DNA of 64,000 nucleotides. Source: Limonium bicolor (taxonomy: Eukaryota; Streptophyta; Magnoliopsida; Caryophyllales; Plumbaginaceae). Shown here piece after piece: positions 32,573 through 45,060 of this stretch. The position numbers and the translations under genes are program-made. Numbering within the stretch: position 1 is the stretch's first letter; every line of letters begins with the position of its first letter. The notes below the pieces were generated by a model. It saw only the letters and a list, made by a program, of their open reading frames with translations, was not told where the DNA came from and searched no databases. Where the stretch lies: contig CM041779.1 in assembly GCA_023374045.1 (NCBI GenBank), positions 1,612,001-1,676,000 of the forward strand, written 5' to 3'.

Positions 32573-33420
32573 AATATTAAATTCCTAGTATCATGTAATC
32601 TATTAGTAACGTGTATTAGAGACACGGTATGTATGATGGTTGGTTTATCAATAAAGAGCAGTGTTGATTTAATTCCACTTGTGTCCACCATCAATACTTA
32701 TCCAATTGTGAATCCAATAGGTTGTGGACTCGGTACCGAAGGTAACCTGAGCATCCTCACCGAAGCACAAGCCGGCAGAAGCGGCACCATTCTAACGGGA
32801 ACCTTCCCAGTAAATGGCATTGATGCCAATGTGTTATTCGACTCCGGCGCCTCTCACACTTTCGTATCACCATCCTTTGTGAAGAGGTTGAAGCTAGATG
32901 CGGATGAGCTACCGAACTTCATGGTTACTCTCCCATCGAAGGAGCGAGTAAAGTGCACCAAATATATCAATCAGCCACAATCCAAATCAAAGGCGAATCG
33001 TTTCCCATTTCCTTCATCGAATTCAATGGATTGGGATTCGACGTAATCATTGGGATGAATTGGTTGGAGCGGCACAAGAGTAGAATCCTCTGCGCCGAGC
33101 ATCGTTTGCTGCTCAAGAGTCCTTCTGGGGTTACCGTATCTTACCGCCAGAGACCGAGAGAGCCTTCGACCACACTTATATCTACCATGGCCATGTACCG
33201 GGAGCTCAGAAAGGGCCAAGAGTGTATCTTTGTTATGTACAAGACCTGGAGCGAGATCCAGAGTTCAGTGATGAAGTACCCATTGTATCCGAGTATCCCG
33301 ATGTATTCCCTAAGGAGCTACCCGGCATGCCACCACCGAGAGCAGTGGAATTCGAAATTGACCTATTGCCAGGTACCGGTCCCATTGCTAGGGCACCGTA
33401 CCGCATGGCACCAGCAGAAA
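32573..33420 (+). CDS. Linker and aspartic protease, internal 1
   Basis: The AlkB frame continues through about 70 codons of hydrophobic linker (NIKFLVSCNLLV and onward). It then becomes a normal gypsy protease: TGTFPVNGIDANVLFDSGAS, with the catalytic Asp at 32840-32842, followed by FVSPSFVKRL. A one- or two-base shift near 32960 moves the protease C-terminus (GFDVIIGMNWLERH) to another frame. A second shift before 33222, shared with internal 2, separates protease from RT. Confidence 0.82.
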
Positions 33421-34640
33421 TGACCGAATTGAAAGAACAGTTGAGAGATCTTCTAGACAAAGGGTTTATACGCCCGAGCGTATCACCCTGGGGAGCACCG
33501 GTCCTCTTCGTGAAGAAGAAGGACGGTAGTCCCGACTATGCATTGACTACCGCGAGCTGAATGCGGTCACAGTCAAAAATAAATACCCACTACCACGTAT
33601 CGACGACCTATTCGACCAGTTGAAAGGAGCCTCAGTCTTCTCCAAGATCGACCTCCGTTCAGGGTATCATCAGATTGCAATCAAAGAGCAAGACATTGAG
33701 AAAACGGCATTCCGTACCAGATATGGCCACTATGAATTCACAGTGATGCCATTCGGTTTGTCAAATGCACCGGCAAAATTCATGGACCTCATGAATCGAC
33801 TATTCAGTGAGCAGTTGGACACTTCGGTTGTGGTCTTCATCGACGACATCCTTGTATATTCCAAATCACCAGAGGAACATGAAATCCACTTGAGGAAAGT
33901 GCTTGAGACACTGCGCGAGAACCAGCTTTATGCGAAGTTCTCCAAATGCGAGTTTTGGCTTGATCAGGTATCATTCCTTGGACATGTCATCTCGAGCGCA
34001 GGTATCTCGGTTGACCCTTCTAAGGTAGAAGCTGTACGATCATGGCCTAGACCCAAGACTGTTACCGACATTAGGAGCTTTCTTGGTCTAGCCGGTTACT
34101 ACCGGAGATTTGTAAGGGACTTCTCGAAAGTCGCCAAGCCCATGACTACATTGATGAAGAAAGATGCACCGTTTGTATGGACAGATGTGCGAGTTATCAT
34201 TTCAGAAACTGAAAGACTCATTGACCTCAGCGCCCGTCCTTACTCTTCCAGAGGGCACAGAGGGATTTGAGGTGTACTGTGATGCATCAGGCAAAGGAAT
34301 GGGATGCGTACTCATGCAGCATGGCAAAGTGGTTGCTTATGCCTCCCGCCAGCTGAAGAAACATGAGGAGAATTACCCGACTCACGACTTAGAGTTAGGA
34401 GCCATTGTCTTCGCCTTGAAGATATGGCGACACTATCTCTATGGGGTAAGCATCACCATCTACTCCAGACCATAAGAGCTTACAGTATGTATTCACTCAG
34501 AAAGAACTCAACTTGAGACAGAGAAGGTGGATGGAGTTTCTCTCAGACTACGACATCAACCTGAGTATAAGGAAGGGAAGGCAAACATTGTAGCCGACGC
34601 CCTGAGCCGTCGAGCACACTCGCTCCATTCGCTACTCGCT
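33222..34640 (+). pseudogene. Reverse transcriptase and RNase H, internal 1
   Basis: RT opens with EYPDVFPKELPGMPP and has [28 protein letters not shown] and the catalytic [12 protein letters not shown]. RNase H has [32 protein letters not shown] and the end ADALSRR. One base is missing near 33528, splitting the RT fingers from the palm in this copy only. A shift near 34182 (WTDV then [10 protein letters not shown]) is shared with internal 2. A further shift near 34465 is private. Together they would copy the RNA into DNA, but not in this state. Confidence 0.9.
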
Positions 34641-36083
34641 TCTTCTAGCTTGGTTGACGAGGTGCGAGACGCTCAGTTGAGCGACCCTTACCTAACCGAA
34701 ATCAGACACAAGATCGAGAATGGTACATTTGAGAAGAAAAAGTATGATTTTAAGCTACATGAAGATGGTTTGATTCGGTTGAATGGCAGGCTATGCGTCC
34801 CCCGAAGCAATGCTGAGCTAAGGGATCGCATCCTGCGAGAGTCACATAGTTCTACATTATCAGTCCATCCGGGAGCCTCCAAGATGTACAAAGACATGAA
34901 GAGGTACTTCTGGTGGTCTGGAATGAAGTCAGATGTGACAGAATTCGTATTGAGATGCTTGACATGCCAGAAGGTAAAATTTGAACACCGTAGACCGGGC
35001 GGAATGGTACAATCGATGCCAATTCCGGAGTGGAAATTTCATGATATCTCCATGGATTTTGTTGTAGGACTCCCACCTGCTAGGGGAGGACTCAACATGA
35101 TCTGGGTTGTAGTAGATCGCCTTACCAAGGTTGCCAGATTCATCCGATGAATGACACCTGGAAGGTAGTAAGCTAGCTGAGCTTTTTGATAAGGGATTAC
35201 AGACACCACGGATCCCTAAGACCATAGTATCTGACCGCGACACCAGATTTGCTTCTTTCGAGATACTGGAGAGCTACCAAGGGATGCGTTGGGTACGGAA
35301 CTGAATTGAGTACCCCCTTCCATCCTCAGACCGCGGTCAGACAGAAAGGACCATCCAGACACTGGAGGACATGCTCCGGGCATGTGCCTTGGACTTTCAG
35401 GGGAGTTGGTTAGATAAGCTCATCTTATCGAGTTCTCTCGTATAATAATAGTTATCACGCCTCGATTAATTGCGCTTTCCAAGCTCTATACGGTAGACCT
35501 TGCCGTACACCCTTGTGTTGGGATGAGTCAGCGAAGCGGTCATAATAGGCCGGAGTACCTTGAGCACGTGCAAGCCGAAGTGCAACAAATCCGAGCTAAC
35601 AGAAGGCCCCAAGATAGACAGAAATCCTATGCGGATGTTGAGACGACGCGACCTTGAGTTCGCCGTGGGCGACCAAGTGTTCTTGCGAGTTTCACCTATG
35701 AAGGGTGTCTTCCGTTTTGGTCAGAAGGGCAAGCTAAGCCCAAAGTTTTAGGGCCGTACACTATCACCGAAAGAGTTGGTTCAGTAGCCTACAGGTTAGC
35801 ACTCCTGAGGACTTGGGACGTGTCCATGATGTATTTCATGTGTCACAACTCAAGAAGTATAGGCTGATCCTTCTCATGTGTTGGAGCCCGAGCACTTATC
35901 CATTGAGCCAAACATGCGATATGTCGAAACCCCCAGTGAGAATCCTTGATAGGAAGACCAGAGACCTCGCCATAAGTCTATACGAATGGTGAAGGTCCTC
36001 TGGTCTAACCTGATGTCGAAGAAGCGACATGGGAGTTGGAAGATGCCATGAAGGCTAAATACCCGCAGTTATTCATAGACTAG
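34641..36083 (+). pseudogene. Integrase and chromodomain, internal 1, heavily frameshifted
   Basis: The HHCC zinc site is intact ([17 protein letters not shown] ... [11 protein letters not shown]), as is the start of the core ([20 protein letters not shown]). After 35150 the frame changes every few tens of bases: the second core Asp (SDRDTRF), the catalytic Glu region and the chromodomain are visible only in pieces. The terminal TAG is at 36081-36083. Internal 2 shows the same region nearly open. Confidence 0.85.
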
Positions 36084-36482
36084 AGAGTCTAGTTTAGTAT
36101 ACGGGTACGGGTCGTACCCCCTTTAAGGGGGTAGAACCCTTTTCGCTTTAGCATTGCTTCGGGGTAAGCATTGCATTTGTATGGCACATGTAGTGCAAGT
36201 GAATTAGTATGGATGTGTATGTACGTGTAATGGTGATGAATGATGTGTATGTGCAATTATGGTGTATTGGTGTAATGTGTATTGTGGATGGTAATGGTGT
36301 ATTGTGGTATGGTATGAATGGAATGATGCATTGTGTATGTGAATTGCGTATGATGTGGAATGTGTATGCTTGTAGTGTGAAAGAAGTAACACCTCATAGT
36401 GGGGAAGATACATTATGACTATTGGTGTGCAATGAGTAGAATTATAAACTATACCTTGAGCAACTTTGAGGGCAAAGTTTCT

Positions 36483-36490
36483 TAAGGGGG
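36483..36490 (+). other. Polypurine tract, internal 1
   Basis: TTAAGGGGGG precedes LTR2 by a few bases (spacer TAGAT); expected priming site for plus-strand DNA. Confidence 0.75.
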
Positions 36491-36496
36491 GTAGAT

Positions 36497-39400
36497 TGAA
36501 ATACCCCGTAATTAAAAATAGTGATTAATTAGGCTAATAAATAATTTAGAAGTTTAATTAAGATAAATAATTATTAGGGAACAAATCCCGAAGAAAACGG
36601 ATCCTTAAAATGGATTAAAAGCATTACCGATCTAAAGCACGCTTTTCGAGGTAACCGGGAAAACGTGTCTTTAAGCGGGTCAAATAGACTCGTAACAGTT
36701 TTGGTCAACTAAAATCATTAATAAATATTAGTGAGGCTTTAGGACCAATAAAATCAAGAAAACGAGAAATTAGTAAAAACTGTCAAAAACGGGAAGTTGT
36801 GGGGTAGAAATATAATTAACACAAACTTATGTGTCCAAGAATGTAAAGAATTTTAAAACCCCCTTGGTCTATGTGTGCTGTCCGATTTTTACATATATAC
36901 ACACACACTCTACTCTCTTTTACTCACTAAAGACAAAACAATTAAAACACAAAAGTAACCCCTACCCTCACTTTCTACTCTCTCGCCTACTCTCTATTCT
37001 CTCACTCACGTACCCATCTTCTTCCTCCTCTCTATTTCTCCTTCTCCATGCGATTTCCATGGTGGAAATAGAAACACCCACAAACCTCTACTTCTCTCCT
37101 TTGTAACTCTCTCAAACATTCTCCAAAAATATAAAAACACCACCATTGTAATCCTCTCACCAAGAGCTACATTTTCATCTTTCCAAAATCCAAAAACAAC
37201 CACTTTCGATTTTATGGTATATCCCATTTGGAGTTTCAACACCACCATTAGAAGGCCCTCCTTCTCCTTGTTCTTCTAAGGTAAAAATATTTCGAAAACT
37301 CCATATTTTTCTAGCCCTTGTGGGCAAAACGAGATTCATGAACTAAACCCTTGTTCTTCCTCTTGTTCTAGCCGATTTTGGCTTGTTGGTGTAGTTGGAA
37401 ATATTGTTCTTGAGCCACTCCAAGCTCCATTTGAACCCTTGCAAGGTAATATAAATTCTAAACCCTAGAATGTGCATTAGAATTCAAATGATGTTTAAGG
37501 TTAGTTTTAGTATTGAAAACATGTATGTTGATGGGCTGTAGCATTGGAGATTTGGTTTGGAAACCGGTAGAGAGAGAGAGAAGGAAGGAGAAGAAGAAGA
37601 AAGAAACTAGAAGAGAAACAGGTAAGGATACCCACCATTGTGTAGCTTGTGTATGTATGTATGTAACAAATTTTTGTAAGTTTGAATTTAGTAATGGAAA
37701 TGGTATTGAGTAGTAGTATAATGTGTAAGAGAATATGAGTATTTGGAAGCCTTAAAAAGACATTTTAAAACTGTCAAAACAGATTGGGAATTAGTGTTTA
37801 TGTGCAGGAATTTTAGGAGTGTTTTAGTGTTGGTATTTATATGGGAGCTTGTGTATTTTGATTGTTGAAAACAGGTGAGACAATATAGATGTGAGTAAAA
37901 CAATGTGGTGAGAGTATAAAATTATAGGGGAGACTATGGCAAAATTTGCCTAGGATTAGAACACTTAGAGAATTAAAACTAGGTGACTAATGTGAGTGTG
38001 TAACAGATTTTGATTAAGGAAGATAGAGGATAGTTGAGGGAGATAGATGATGTATTCGAGATGTATTAGAGTGTTAGAAATGACATTAGAAGAGGAGTTG
38101 TAGATGGAGAGTGTTAGTGCTAAAATCTGTAGCAAACACAACTAGGGAAACAACTAGAGAAAGTGTGAGTTGAAACTTAGAAAATTAGGTGAGTGAATGA
38201 GTATAAAATTGTGTAAGGAGTTAGGAAATGAACTAGGGTGTATTAGGAGGTTTAAATGGTGTTAAAACATGTAGGATTAAGTGTAGGAACAATGGGAAGT
38301 ATTGGGTAAAAGAGAGGACTGAAAACAAAAGTAAAATGCAAATACTGGGCCGGACCGAACTTGCGACCGGACTTGCAAGTTCGGTCGAGCCCAACTTACA
38401 AAGACGGGTGAGCTACTGGAATCGACCGAACTTGCGACCGGACTTGCAAGTTCGGTCGGACCAGAAATTTTCCCCGTCTGTAACCTACTGGAATTGACCG
38501 AACCTGCGACCGGACTTGCAAGTTCGGTCGGCCTGAAGAATTTCCATCCTGTAACCTACTGGAATCGACCGGACTTGCGACCGGACATGCAAGTTCGGTC
38601 GGTCCAGAAAATTTCCGAGGATACCTACTGGAATCGACCGGACTTGCGACCGGACATGCAAGTTCGGTCGACCCAGAAAAATTTCCCGAGGATAGCTACT
38701 GGAATCGACCGAACTTGCGACCGGACTTGCAAGTTCGGTCGGCCAGAAGGATTTCGGTAATCTGAGCTACTGGAATGGACCGGACTTGCAAGGTCGGTCG
38801 CAAGTCCGGTCCGGTCAAAAAAAATTATTTAAATTAAATAATATGTATATATATATATGTATATACCTACATATATATATATATATACCTGTATGAAGCA
38901 TGCCAAAGTAAGTAAGAAAGTGAGCTTAGGTAATGAAAAAAATAAGTAAAGTGTAGTGTAAGAAGTGTAAGGACATAGTATAGGAGTTAAGTTGATGATA
39001 GGTAAATTAATCATTTAATTGTATGTATACAATAGGACTTGATTTGTGACACCGGAGGACGTTTGGAAACGTGCAACGGTGAACGGTATGGATTCCTCAT
39101 GCCCCGTATGCTATCTTGGTTACTCTGATTTGTGTGTTGTGTGCTAATTGATCACCAAATAAGACAAATGCACGAATCGGAGTTAATATGCATACTTGTG
39201 AATATGTAGTGTTGTATGTTGTGAGCATTTTCTTAAATTTTAGTTTGTATAATTCATGAAATGTTTGGATGAGTATGAATGTGTGTACGTATGGTGTATT
39301 GTATCGTGACCGATTAATTGTGTGAATGGACTTCTAACTTATTCCTAACAAGCTAACCATCCTAACTTAAATTGGTAACTAAATTGGAATGAGTAGAAGT

Positions 39401-40437
39401 CCGATATAGTTTCGGCCACGCGTGAGGATGCGGGGTCACGAGAGGTTGGCCCCAATTCCTGACTCTTAACTGGTCCGCGGCCCAAATCCCTTAAATGGGT
39501 AGCATCCCGGATTGGTGAGTCAAGTAAAGCCTGGTGGTGGGACGGTGTAGTCCCTGCCCAGAGGCCATACCGGCTTAACATGAGTATGAGTAAGAAGTAT
39601 GAGTAAGTAAGAGCAAGTGAATGAGTATGGAAAGGTAAGCAAGTAAAGTATGAAAGAGAATGTGTAAGTATTGCGTAATGAGTAAAAGAGTAATAAGCAC
39701 TCCGATTAACCCGGGTGCATAATTTGGCTAACCTTGCGAAGGTAAGTATTGTGAGTATAATTGTATTGTTGCCTTGGAATGAATAATGTATTGTGAATGA
39801 AGGTATGTTGCATGCAAGCATGTATGTATGAAATAAATGAACAGCATGTTTAGTGGACGTCAAATAGTCGGCGTGCCCTAGCTAGCACGCGGTATATGCG
39901 GAGTCCATATGCAGCGTTTGCTGAGCCCCTTGGGGCACCATTTTTACTACACGCAGGTACCCGCGAGTGATGAAGATGTGAAGATCTACTTCCATTTCTT
40001 TTATCTTCTTTTTGGAATGTAACCGTGAATTTATGATTGGTGTACTGAGTAGTACACGGCTGTAGTTTTTGAATAGCCGGTGTACCATGGGGTACACCTT
40101 TTTGGATAATGGAAGTATTGGATTGGGGTATAGATGAGTGGCTTTAGAAACTCATTCTTTTGGTAAGCTTGAAAGGTTGTAATCGAATATACTTTAAATA
40201 CTCGTGATCCAAGAATGTAAGTAGGTTGTTTTGTATTCAGTATGCATCATATTAGTAGCTCGGTACGTTATGTTCATCAGACCGTTACTGTAAGTATTAG
40301 TAGCCTAGCTAGCCGTATGGGCGGTTAGCGGCATTGTTTCACCCGCCGTAGTAAGTAAGTAATAATTCCGCTGCGAACTCGTAGGATTAATAGGACGATT
40401 AGACGGTAAGCATAGGATTAGCGGTTGGGGTGTTACA
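36497..40437 (+). repeat. LTR2, shared middle LTR of the gypsy array (3941 bp)
   Basis: It serves as 3' LTR of internal 1 and 5' LTR of internal 2. It agrees with LTR3 against LTR1 at many diagnostic sites along its length. Confidence 0.95.
38353..38816 (+). repeat. Hairpin minisatellite in LTR2
   Basis: Same seven-unit array as in LTR1, with the same unit order and the same variant terminal hairpin. Confidence 0.93.
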
Positions 40438-40442
40438 AAAAG

Positions 40443-40454
40443 TGGTATCAGAGC
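40443..40454 (+). other. Primer-binding site, internal 2
   Basis: TGGTATCAGAGC, five bases after the end of LTR2. Confidence 0.9.
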
Positions 40455-40594
40455 GCAGTAACGCTCTGATGTCCATAGTACCGAGCATAGGGGATTACCG
40501 AGTTAGGATTTCAACCGTCTTAAGACGGACACTTAGAAACCTAACTAGGAACTACCGTTGTTAACAACGGATACCCTTAACGTTCTTATGAACG
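40451..40594 (+). promoter_or_regulatory. Four consecutive palindromes in the gypsy leader (internal 2)
   Basis: Same four inverted repeats as internal 1. The middle two, CCGTCTTAAGACGG (40515-40528) and CCGTTGTTAACAACGG (40555-40570), are unchanged. Confidence 0.6.
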
Positions 40595-40664
40595 ATACCT
40601 TGCTTAAATTCCAAGACCTTTGAGTCATATCTTGCAAAGCCTAACGTAACTGTTAAATATTCAG

Positions 40665-42134
40665 ATGTCAGGCAGAGGTCCAGGTCGCCCCAGAGGAGGG
40701 GCAATGACGGACCGGGCACGCAGACGATAGCTGAGATCGTCGCTGCCACGGTAGCACAGATGCTACCACAAGTAATCAACGCTATGCAACAAAACCAACA
40801 AACTCAAGCGGGACCAATCCCTCCCCCGCCACCCAGAGAAGCAAACTGGGTAAAAGCTGTAGCGGAACTCCGCCCTCCCTGCTTTAGGGGCGAGAGTGAT
40901 CCGGCTAAGCTCGAGGCCTACATCTCCGAGATGGAGACGGCTTTCGAAACCCTCGAAGCTCATGCTGGAGTTCGAGTCAGAGTTGCTGCTTACTACCTCA
41001 AGGATGCTGCTATGGATTGGTGGAAGCTGGTCAAGCACGAGCACGTCAGACCCCACATTCGACTGGGATTCTTTTGCATCTCTCCTCCGTTCCAAATACT
41101 ATCCGGAGCATGTGAAAACTAAAAAGGCTAGAGCTGGACGCCTTGAAGATGACAGAGAAGATGACTGTCGATGAGTACTACCGCACCTTCACTTCCATCC
41201 TTCGTCTCCTCCCTGATCTAGGATACACCGGCCAGGTGTTGGTCGATCGCTTCTATGGCGGTCTGAGCCATCGCCTTCGGTACGGTATGGGCTACACCAG
41301 ATTTACCTCCCTTCAGGTAAATGACAGATAGCCCTTAGTATCAAATTCGATTCTTTAAATTCCTTGAATCCTTTGAATCTTTCTTTATACCTCCTTAAAT
41401 GAGAATCCCGGCTAATACCTGAGATTTCAGGAGTGTTATCACGCGGCTTCTCGCGTTGAGATCACTTGCCAGCTAAGGGATGAAGAGACCGCGCTGAAGC
41501 GCAAAGCTAACAACAAAAACACCAGCACTGAGGAGCAGAACCAGGGGAAGAGCTGGAAAAAGAAGAAAGGGCATTTCTTTCAGCAATCCCAAAAGAAATC
41601 CCAGGGGGAGAGCAGTGCCCATGCAGAGCAGGGCAAACCGGTTGAACTTCTTCAACTCGGTTCATCCGCACCGGTGGCAGCAAAGCCACTGAGATCATAC
41701 CCACCTAAGGGTAAACTTCTATCCCTAATTCGTATTTGCAAGTAATACATCTAGTATATCCACGCACAAATGTGCTAACCCTCTAAACCTTAGGTTCCGG
41801 CTCCGGTCCCACCAAGAGCTATCCGGACAGCCGCAGCTACATGTGCCGAAGGTGCAATCTAGACCATCCCGGCAAGGATTGCCAAGGGAGAGAAATCCGG
41901 TGCTACAATTGTCAGAAGCCCGGGCACCGAGCCAACTTTTGCCCCGAAAATGCCAAGCAAAAAGGGAACTACCAAAGCTACAGGCAGAGGGAAGGCAAGG
42001 AGGTTGCATCTGGCGATGCACCGACCCGGCACCACAGGGACAGGGATCCCGGGGACCTCCGCGGGGTGCACCTCAGAGGCAGCCTGTCCTTCACGTGATT
42101 GACCGTGATGGGTCCGGTTCTAAGTCCGGCCCAG
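40665..42134 (+). pseudogene. Gag with two introns, internal 2
   Basis: Exons 40665-41316, 41431-41710 and 41794-42134 use the same GT-AG sites as internal 1. Exon B (280 bp) is open throughout and leaves the right phase. A missing G in the Gly-rich start (near 40698) and a loss near 41048-41052 break exon A. Exon C lacks four bases near 42027. Both zinc knuckles are readable. Confidence 0.82.
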
Positions 42135-42287
42135 GTAATAATCTCAACCTTTAATCCTTGAAATAGCATGCCTAGTAGTAGAGTAACTGTATGAGTGAAT
42201 GCATGAGTAAATAAATGAAGTGTATATTGAGCATGAAATGGAGTAGTTGAAACTAGTACTCACCGTAGATGAAATTTGTAACCATAG

Positions 42288-43016
42288 GAAACTTTAGTAT
42301 CTGTTACCCGATACCGGTAACCTTGAATCAAGAAGAGATCGACATCACCAACCACGACTACACCAACAAACAGTGTCAGGTCATCCGACCAGGTATGATT
42401 TATTAAGGGATACCTGACACCCGACGCACAAATCTCAATCATTCGACGATGCAACGAGCTAGGAACGGGTCAAGGTGGATTTTACACACCCGAATTCCCC
42501 GGTGGAGCGAAGATGAAGCTGAAGATGATGTGCTTGGGAAAGGACTGGAATCCTTATACCAAGACATACCAGGAGACACGAACACAAGACGGAGCGACGC
42601 CACCGACAATACCACCAGAGTTTCAGACCCTCATCACACAAGCAGTAGAACTTGCACAACAATGCGAACCTGAACCGATCCCCGCACTTGAAGCGGATCT
42701 CTGTATCGTCAACTTCTACGAGAAAGAAGGACGACTTGGGTTACACCAAGACAAGGACGAGACAGCGGAATCTCTTGAACAAGGAGTGCCCGTAGTGTCT
42801 TGGTCCATTGGTGATGACGCCGTATTCCTGTATAGCGAGCAGAAGCGTGTGGACCTCGCACAGAAACTGGTATTGAGATCAGGAGATGTCCTAATCATGG
42901 GTGGAAACTCTAGGATGCTGTATCACGGGATCAAAGATCAAGTTGAATGGCACCGCCGGCAATAATCAATGCCACACACATGAAACCAGGACGCCTGAAC
43001 CTTACCTTTAGAAATA
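42288..43016 (+). pseudogene. AlkB-type dioxygenase domain, internal 2
   Basis: The same exon boundary follows a 153 bp intron. Here the N-terminal substrate-side block around GFYTPEFPGGAKMKLKMMCL is in one frame, unlike internal 1. However, bases lost near 42400-42410 (after RPGM) shift the start. The His/Asp pair (42744-42752) and the second His (42924-42926) lie in the 42513-42965 frame. Two 2-bp losses near 42935 and 42947 put the RLNLTFR arginines in another frame. The damage is thus different from internal 1. Confidence 0.9.
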
Positions 43017-43860
43017 TTAAATTCCTAGTATCATGTAATCTATTAGTAACGTGTATTAGAGACACGGTATGTATGATGGTTGGTTTATCAATAAAGAGCA
43101 GTGTTGATTTAATTCCACTTGTGTCCACCATCAATACTTATCCAATTGTGAATCCAATAGGTTGTGGACTCGGTACCGAAGGTAACCTGAGCATCCTCAC
43201 CGAAGCACAAGCCGGCAGAAGCGGCACCATTCTAACGGGAACCTTCCCAGTAAATGGCATTGATGCCAATGTGTTATTCGACTCCGGCGCCTCTCACACT
43301 TTCGTATCACCATCCTTTGTGAAGAGGTTGAAGCTAGATGCGGATGAGCTACCGAACTTCATGGTTACTCTCCCATCGAAGGAGCGAGTAAAGTGCACCA
43401 AATTATCAATCAGCCACAATCCAAATCAAAGGCGAATCGTTTCCCATTTCCTTCATCGAATTCAATGGATTGGGATTCGACGTAATCATTGGGATGAATT
43501 GGTTGGAGCGGCACAAGGGTAGAATCCTCTGCGCCGAGCATCGTTTGCTGCTCAAGAGTCCTTCTGGGGTTACCGTATCTTACCGCCAGAGACCGAGAGA
43601 GCCTTCGACCACACTTATATCTGCCATGGCCATGTACCGGGAGCTCAGAAAGGGCCAAGAGTGTATCTTTGTTATGTACAAGACCTGGAGCGAGATCCAG
43701 AGTTCAGTGATGAAGTACCCATTGTATCCGAGTATCCCGATGTATTCCCTAAGGAGCTACCCGGCATGCCACCACCGAGAGCAGTGGAATTCGAAATTGA
43801 CTATTGCCAGGTACCGGTCCCATTGCTAGGGCACCGTACCGCATGGCACCAGCAGAGATG
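43017..43860 (+). pseudogene. Linker and aspartic protease, internal 2
   Basis: Open from 42947 through the hydrophobic linker and the protease VLFDSGASHTFVS to 43522. The C-terminal GFDVIIGMNWLERH lies in another frame (from 43470). The shift before RT matches internal 1. Confidence 0.82.
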
Positions 43861-45060
43861 ACCGAATTGAAAGAACAGTTGAGAGATCTTCTAGACAAAG
43901 GGTTTATACGCCCGAGCGTATCACCCTGGGGAGCACCGGTCCTCTTCGTTAAGAAGAAGGACGGTAGTCTCCGACTATGCATTGACTACCGCGAGCTGAA
44001 TGCGGTCACAGTCAAAAATAAATACCCACTACCACGTATCGACGACCTATTCGACCAGTTGAAAGGAGCCTCAGTCTTCTCCAAGATCGACCTCCGTTCA
44101 GGGTATCATCAGATTGCAATCAAAGAGCAAGACATCGAGAAAACGGCATTCCGTACCAGATATGGCCACTATGAATTCACAGTGATGCCATTCGGTTTGT
44201 CAAATGCACCGGCAAAATTCATGGACCTCATGAATCGACTATTCAGTGAGCAGTTGGACACTTCGGTTGTGGTCTTCATCGACGACATCCTTGTATACTC
44301 CAAATCACCAGAGGAACATGAAATCCACTTGAGGAAAGTGCTTGAGACACTGCGCGAGAACCAGCTTTATGCGAAGTTCTCCAAATGCGAGTTTTGGCTT
44401 GATCAGGTATCATTCCTTGGACATGTCATCTCGAGCGCAGGTATCTCGGTTGACCCTTCTAAGGTAGAAGCTGTACGATCATGGCCTAGACCCAAGACTG
44501 TTACCGACATTAGGAGCTTTCTTGGTCTAGCCGGTTACTACCGGAGATTTGTAAGGGACTTCTCGAAAGTCGCCAAGCCCATGACTACATTGATGAAGAA
44601 AGATGCACCGTTTGTATGGACAGATGTGCGAGTTATCATTTCAGAAACTGAAAGACTCATTGACCTCAGCGCCCGTCCTTACTCTTCCAGAGGGCACAGA
44701 GGGATTTGAGGTGTACTGTGATGCATCAGGCAAAGGAATGGGATGCGTACTCATGCAGCATGGCAAGTGGTTGCTTATGCCTCCCGCCAGCTGAAGAAAC
44801 ATGAGGAGAACCCGACTCACGACTTAGAGTTAGGAGCCATTGTCTTCGCCTTGAAGATATGGCGACACTATCTCTATGGGGTAAGCATCACCATCTACTC
44901 CGACCATAAGAGCTTACAGTATGTATTCACTCAGAAAGAACTCAACTTGAGACAGAGAAGGTGGATGGAGTTTCTCTCAGACTACGACATCAATCTGCAG
45001 TATAAGGAAGGGAAGGCAAACATTGTAGCCGACGCCCTGAGCCGTCGAGCACACTCGCTC
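43740..45060 (+). pseudogene. Reverse transcriptase and RNase H, internal 2
   Basis: 43804-44709 is open across the whole RT palm, including [31 protein letters not shown] and [12 protein letters not shown]. The shift after WTDV near 44622 is shared with internal 1. RNase H ([17 protein letters not shown], then [16 protein letters not shown] and [13 protein letters not shown]) is split by a small loss near 44766. The tether [10 protein letters not shown] leads into integrase. Confidence 0.9.

Noticed and set aside
32627..32720. Possible fourth intron in the AlkB-protease linker (donor GTATGT, acceptor CCAATAG)
   Set aside because: Joining these sites puts the protease out of frame, while the unspliced frame is open in both copies.
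36204..36418. His/Thr/Tyr-rich open frames after the chromodomain
   Set aside because: They come from a TGTATGTG-type low-complexity stretch before the polypurine tract and are not conserved in frame in internal 2.
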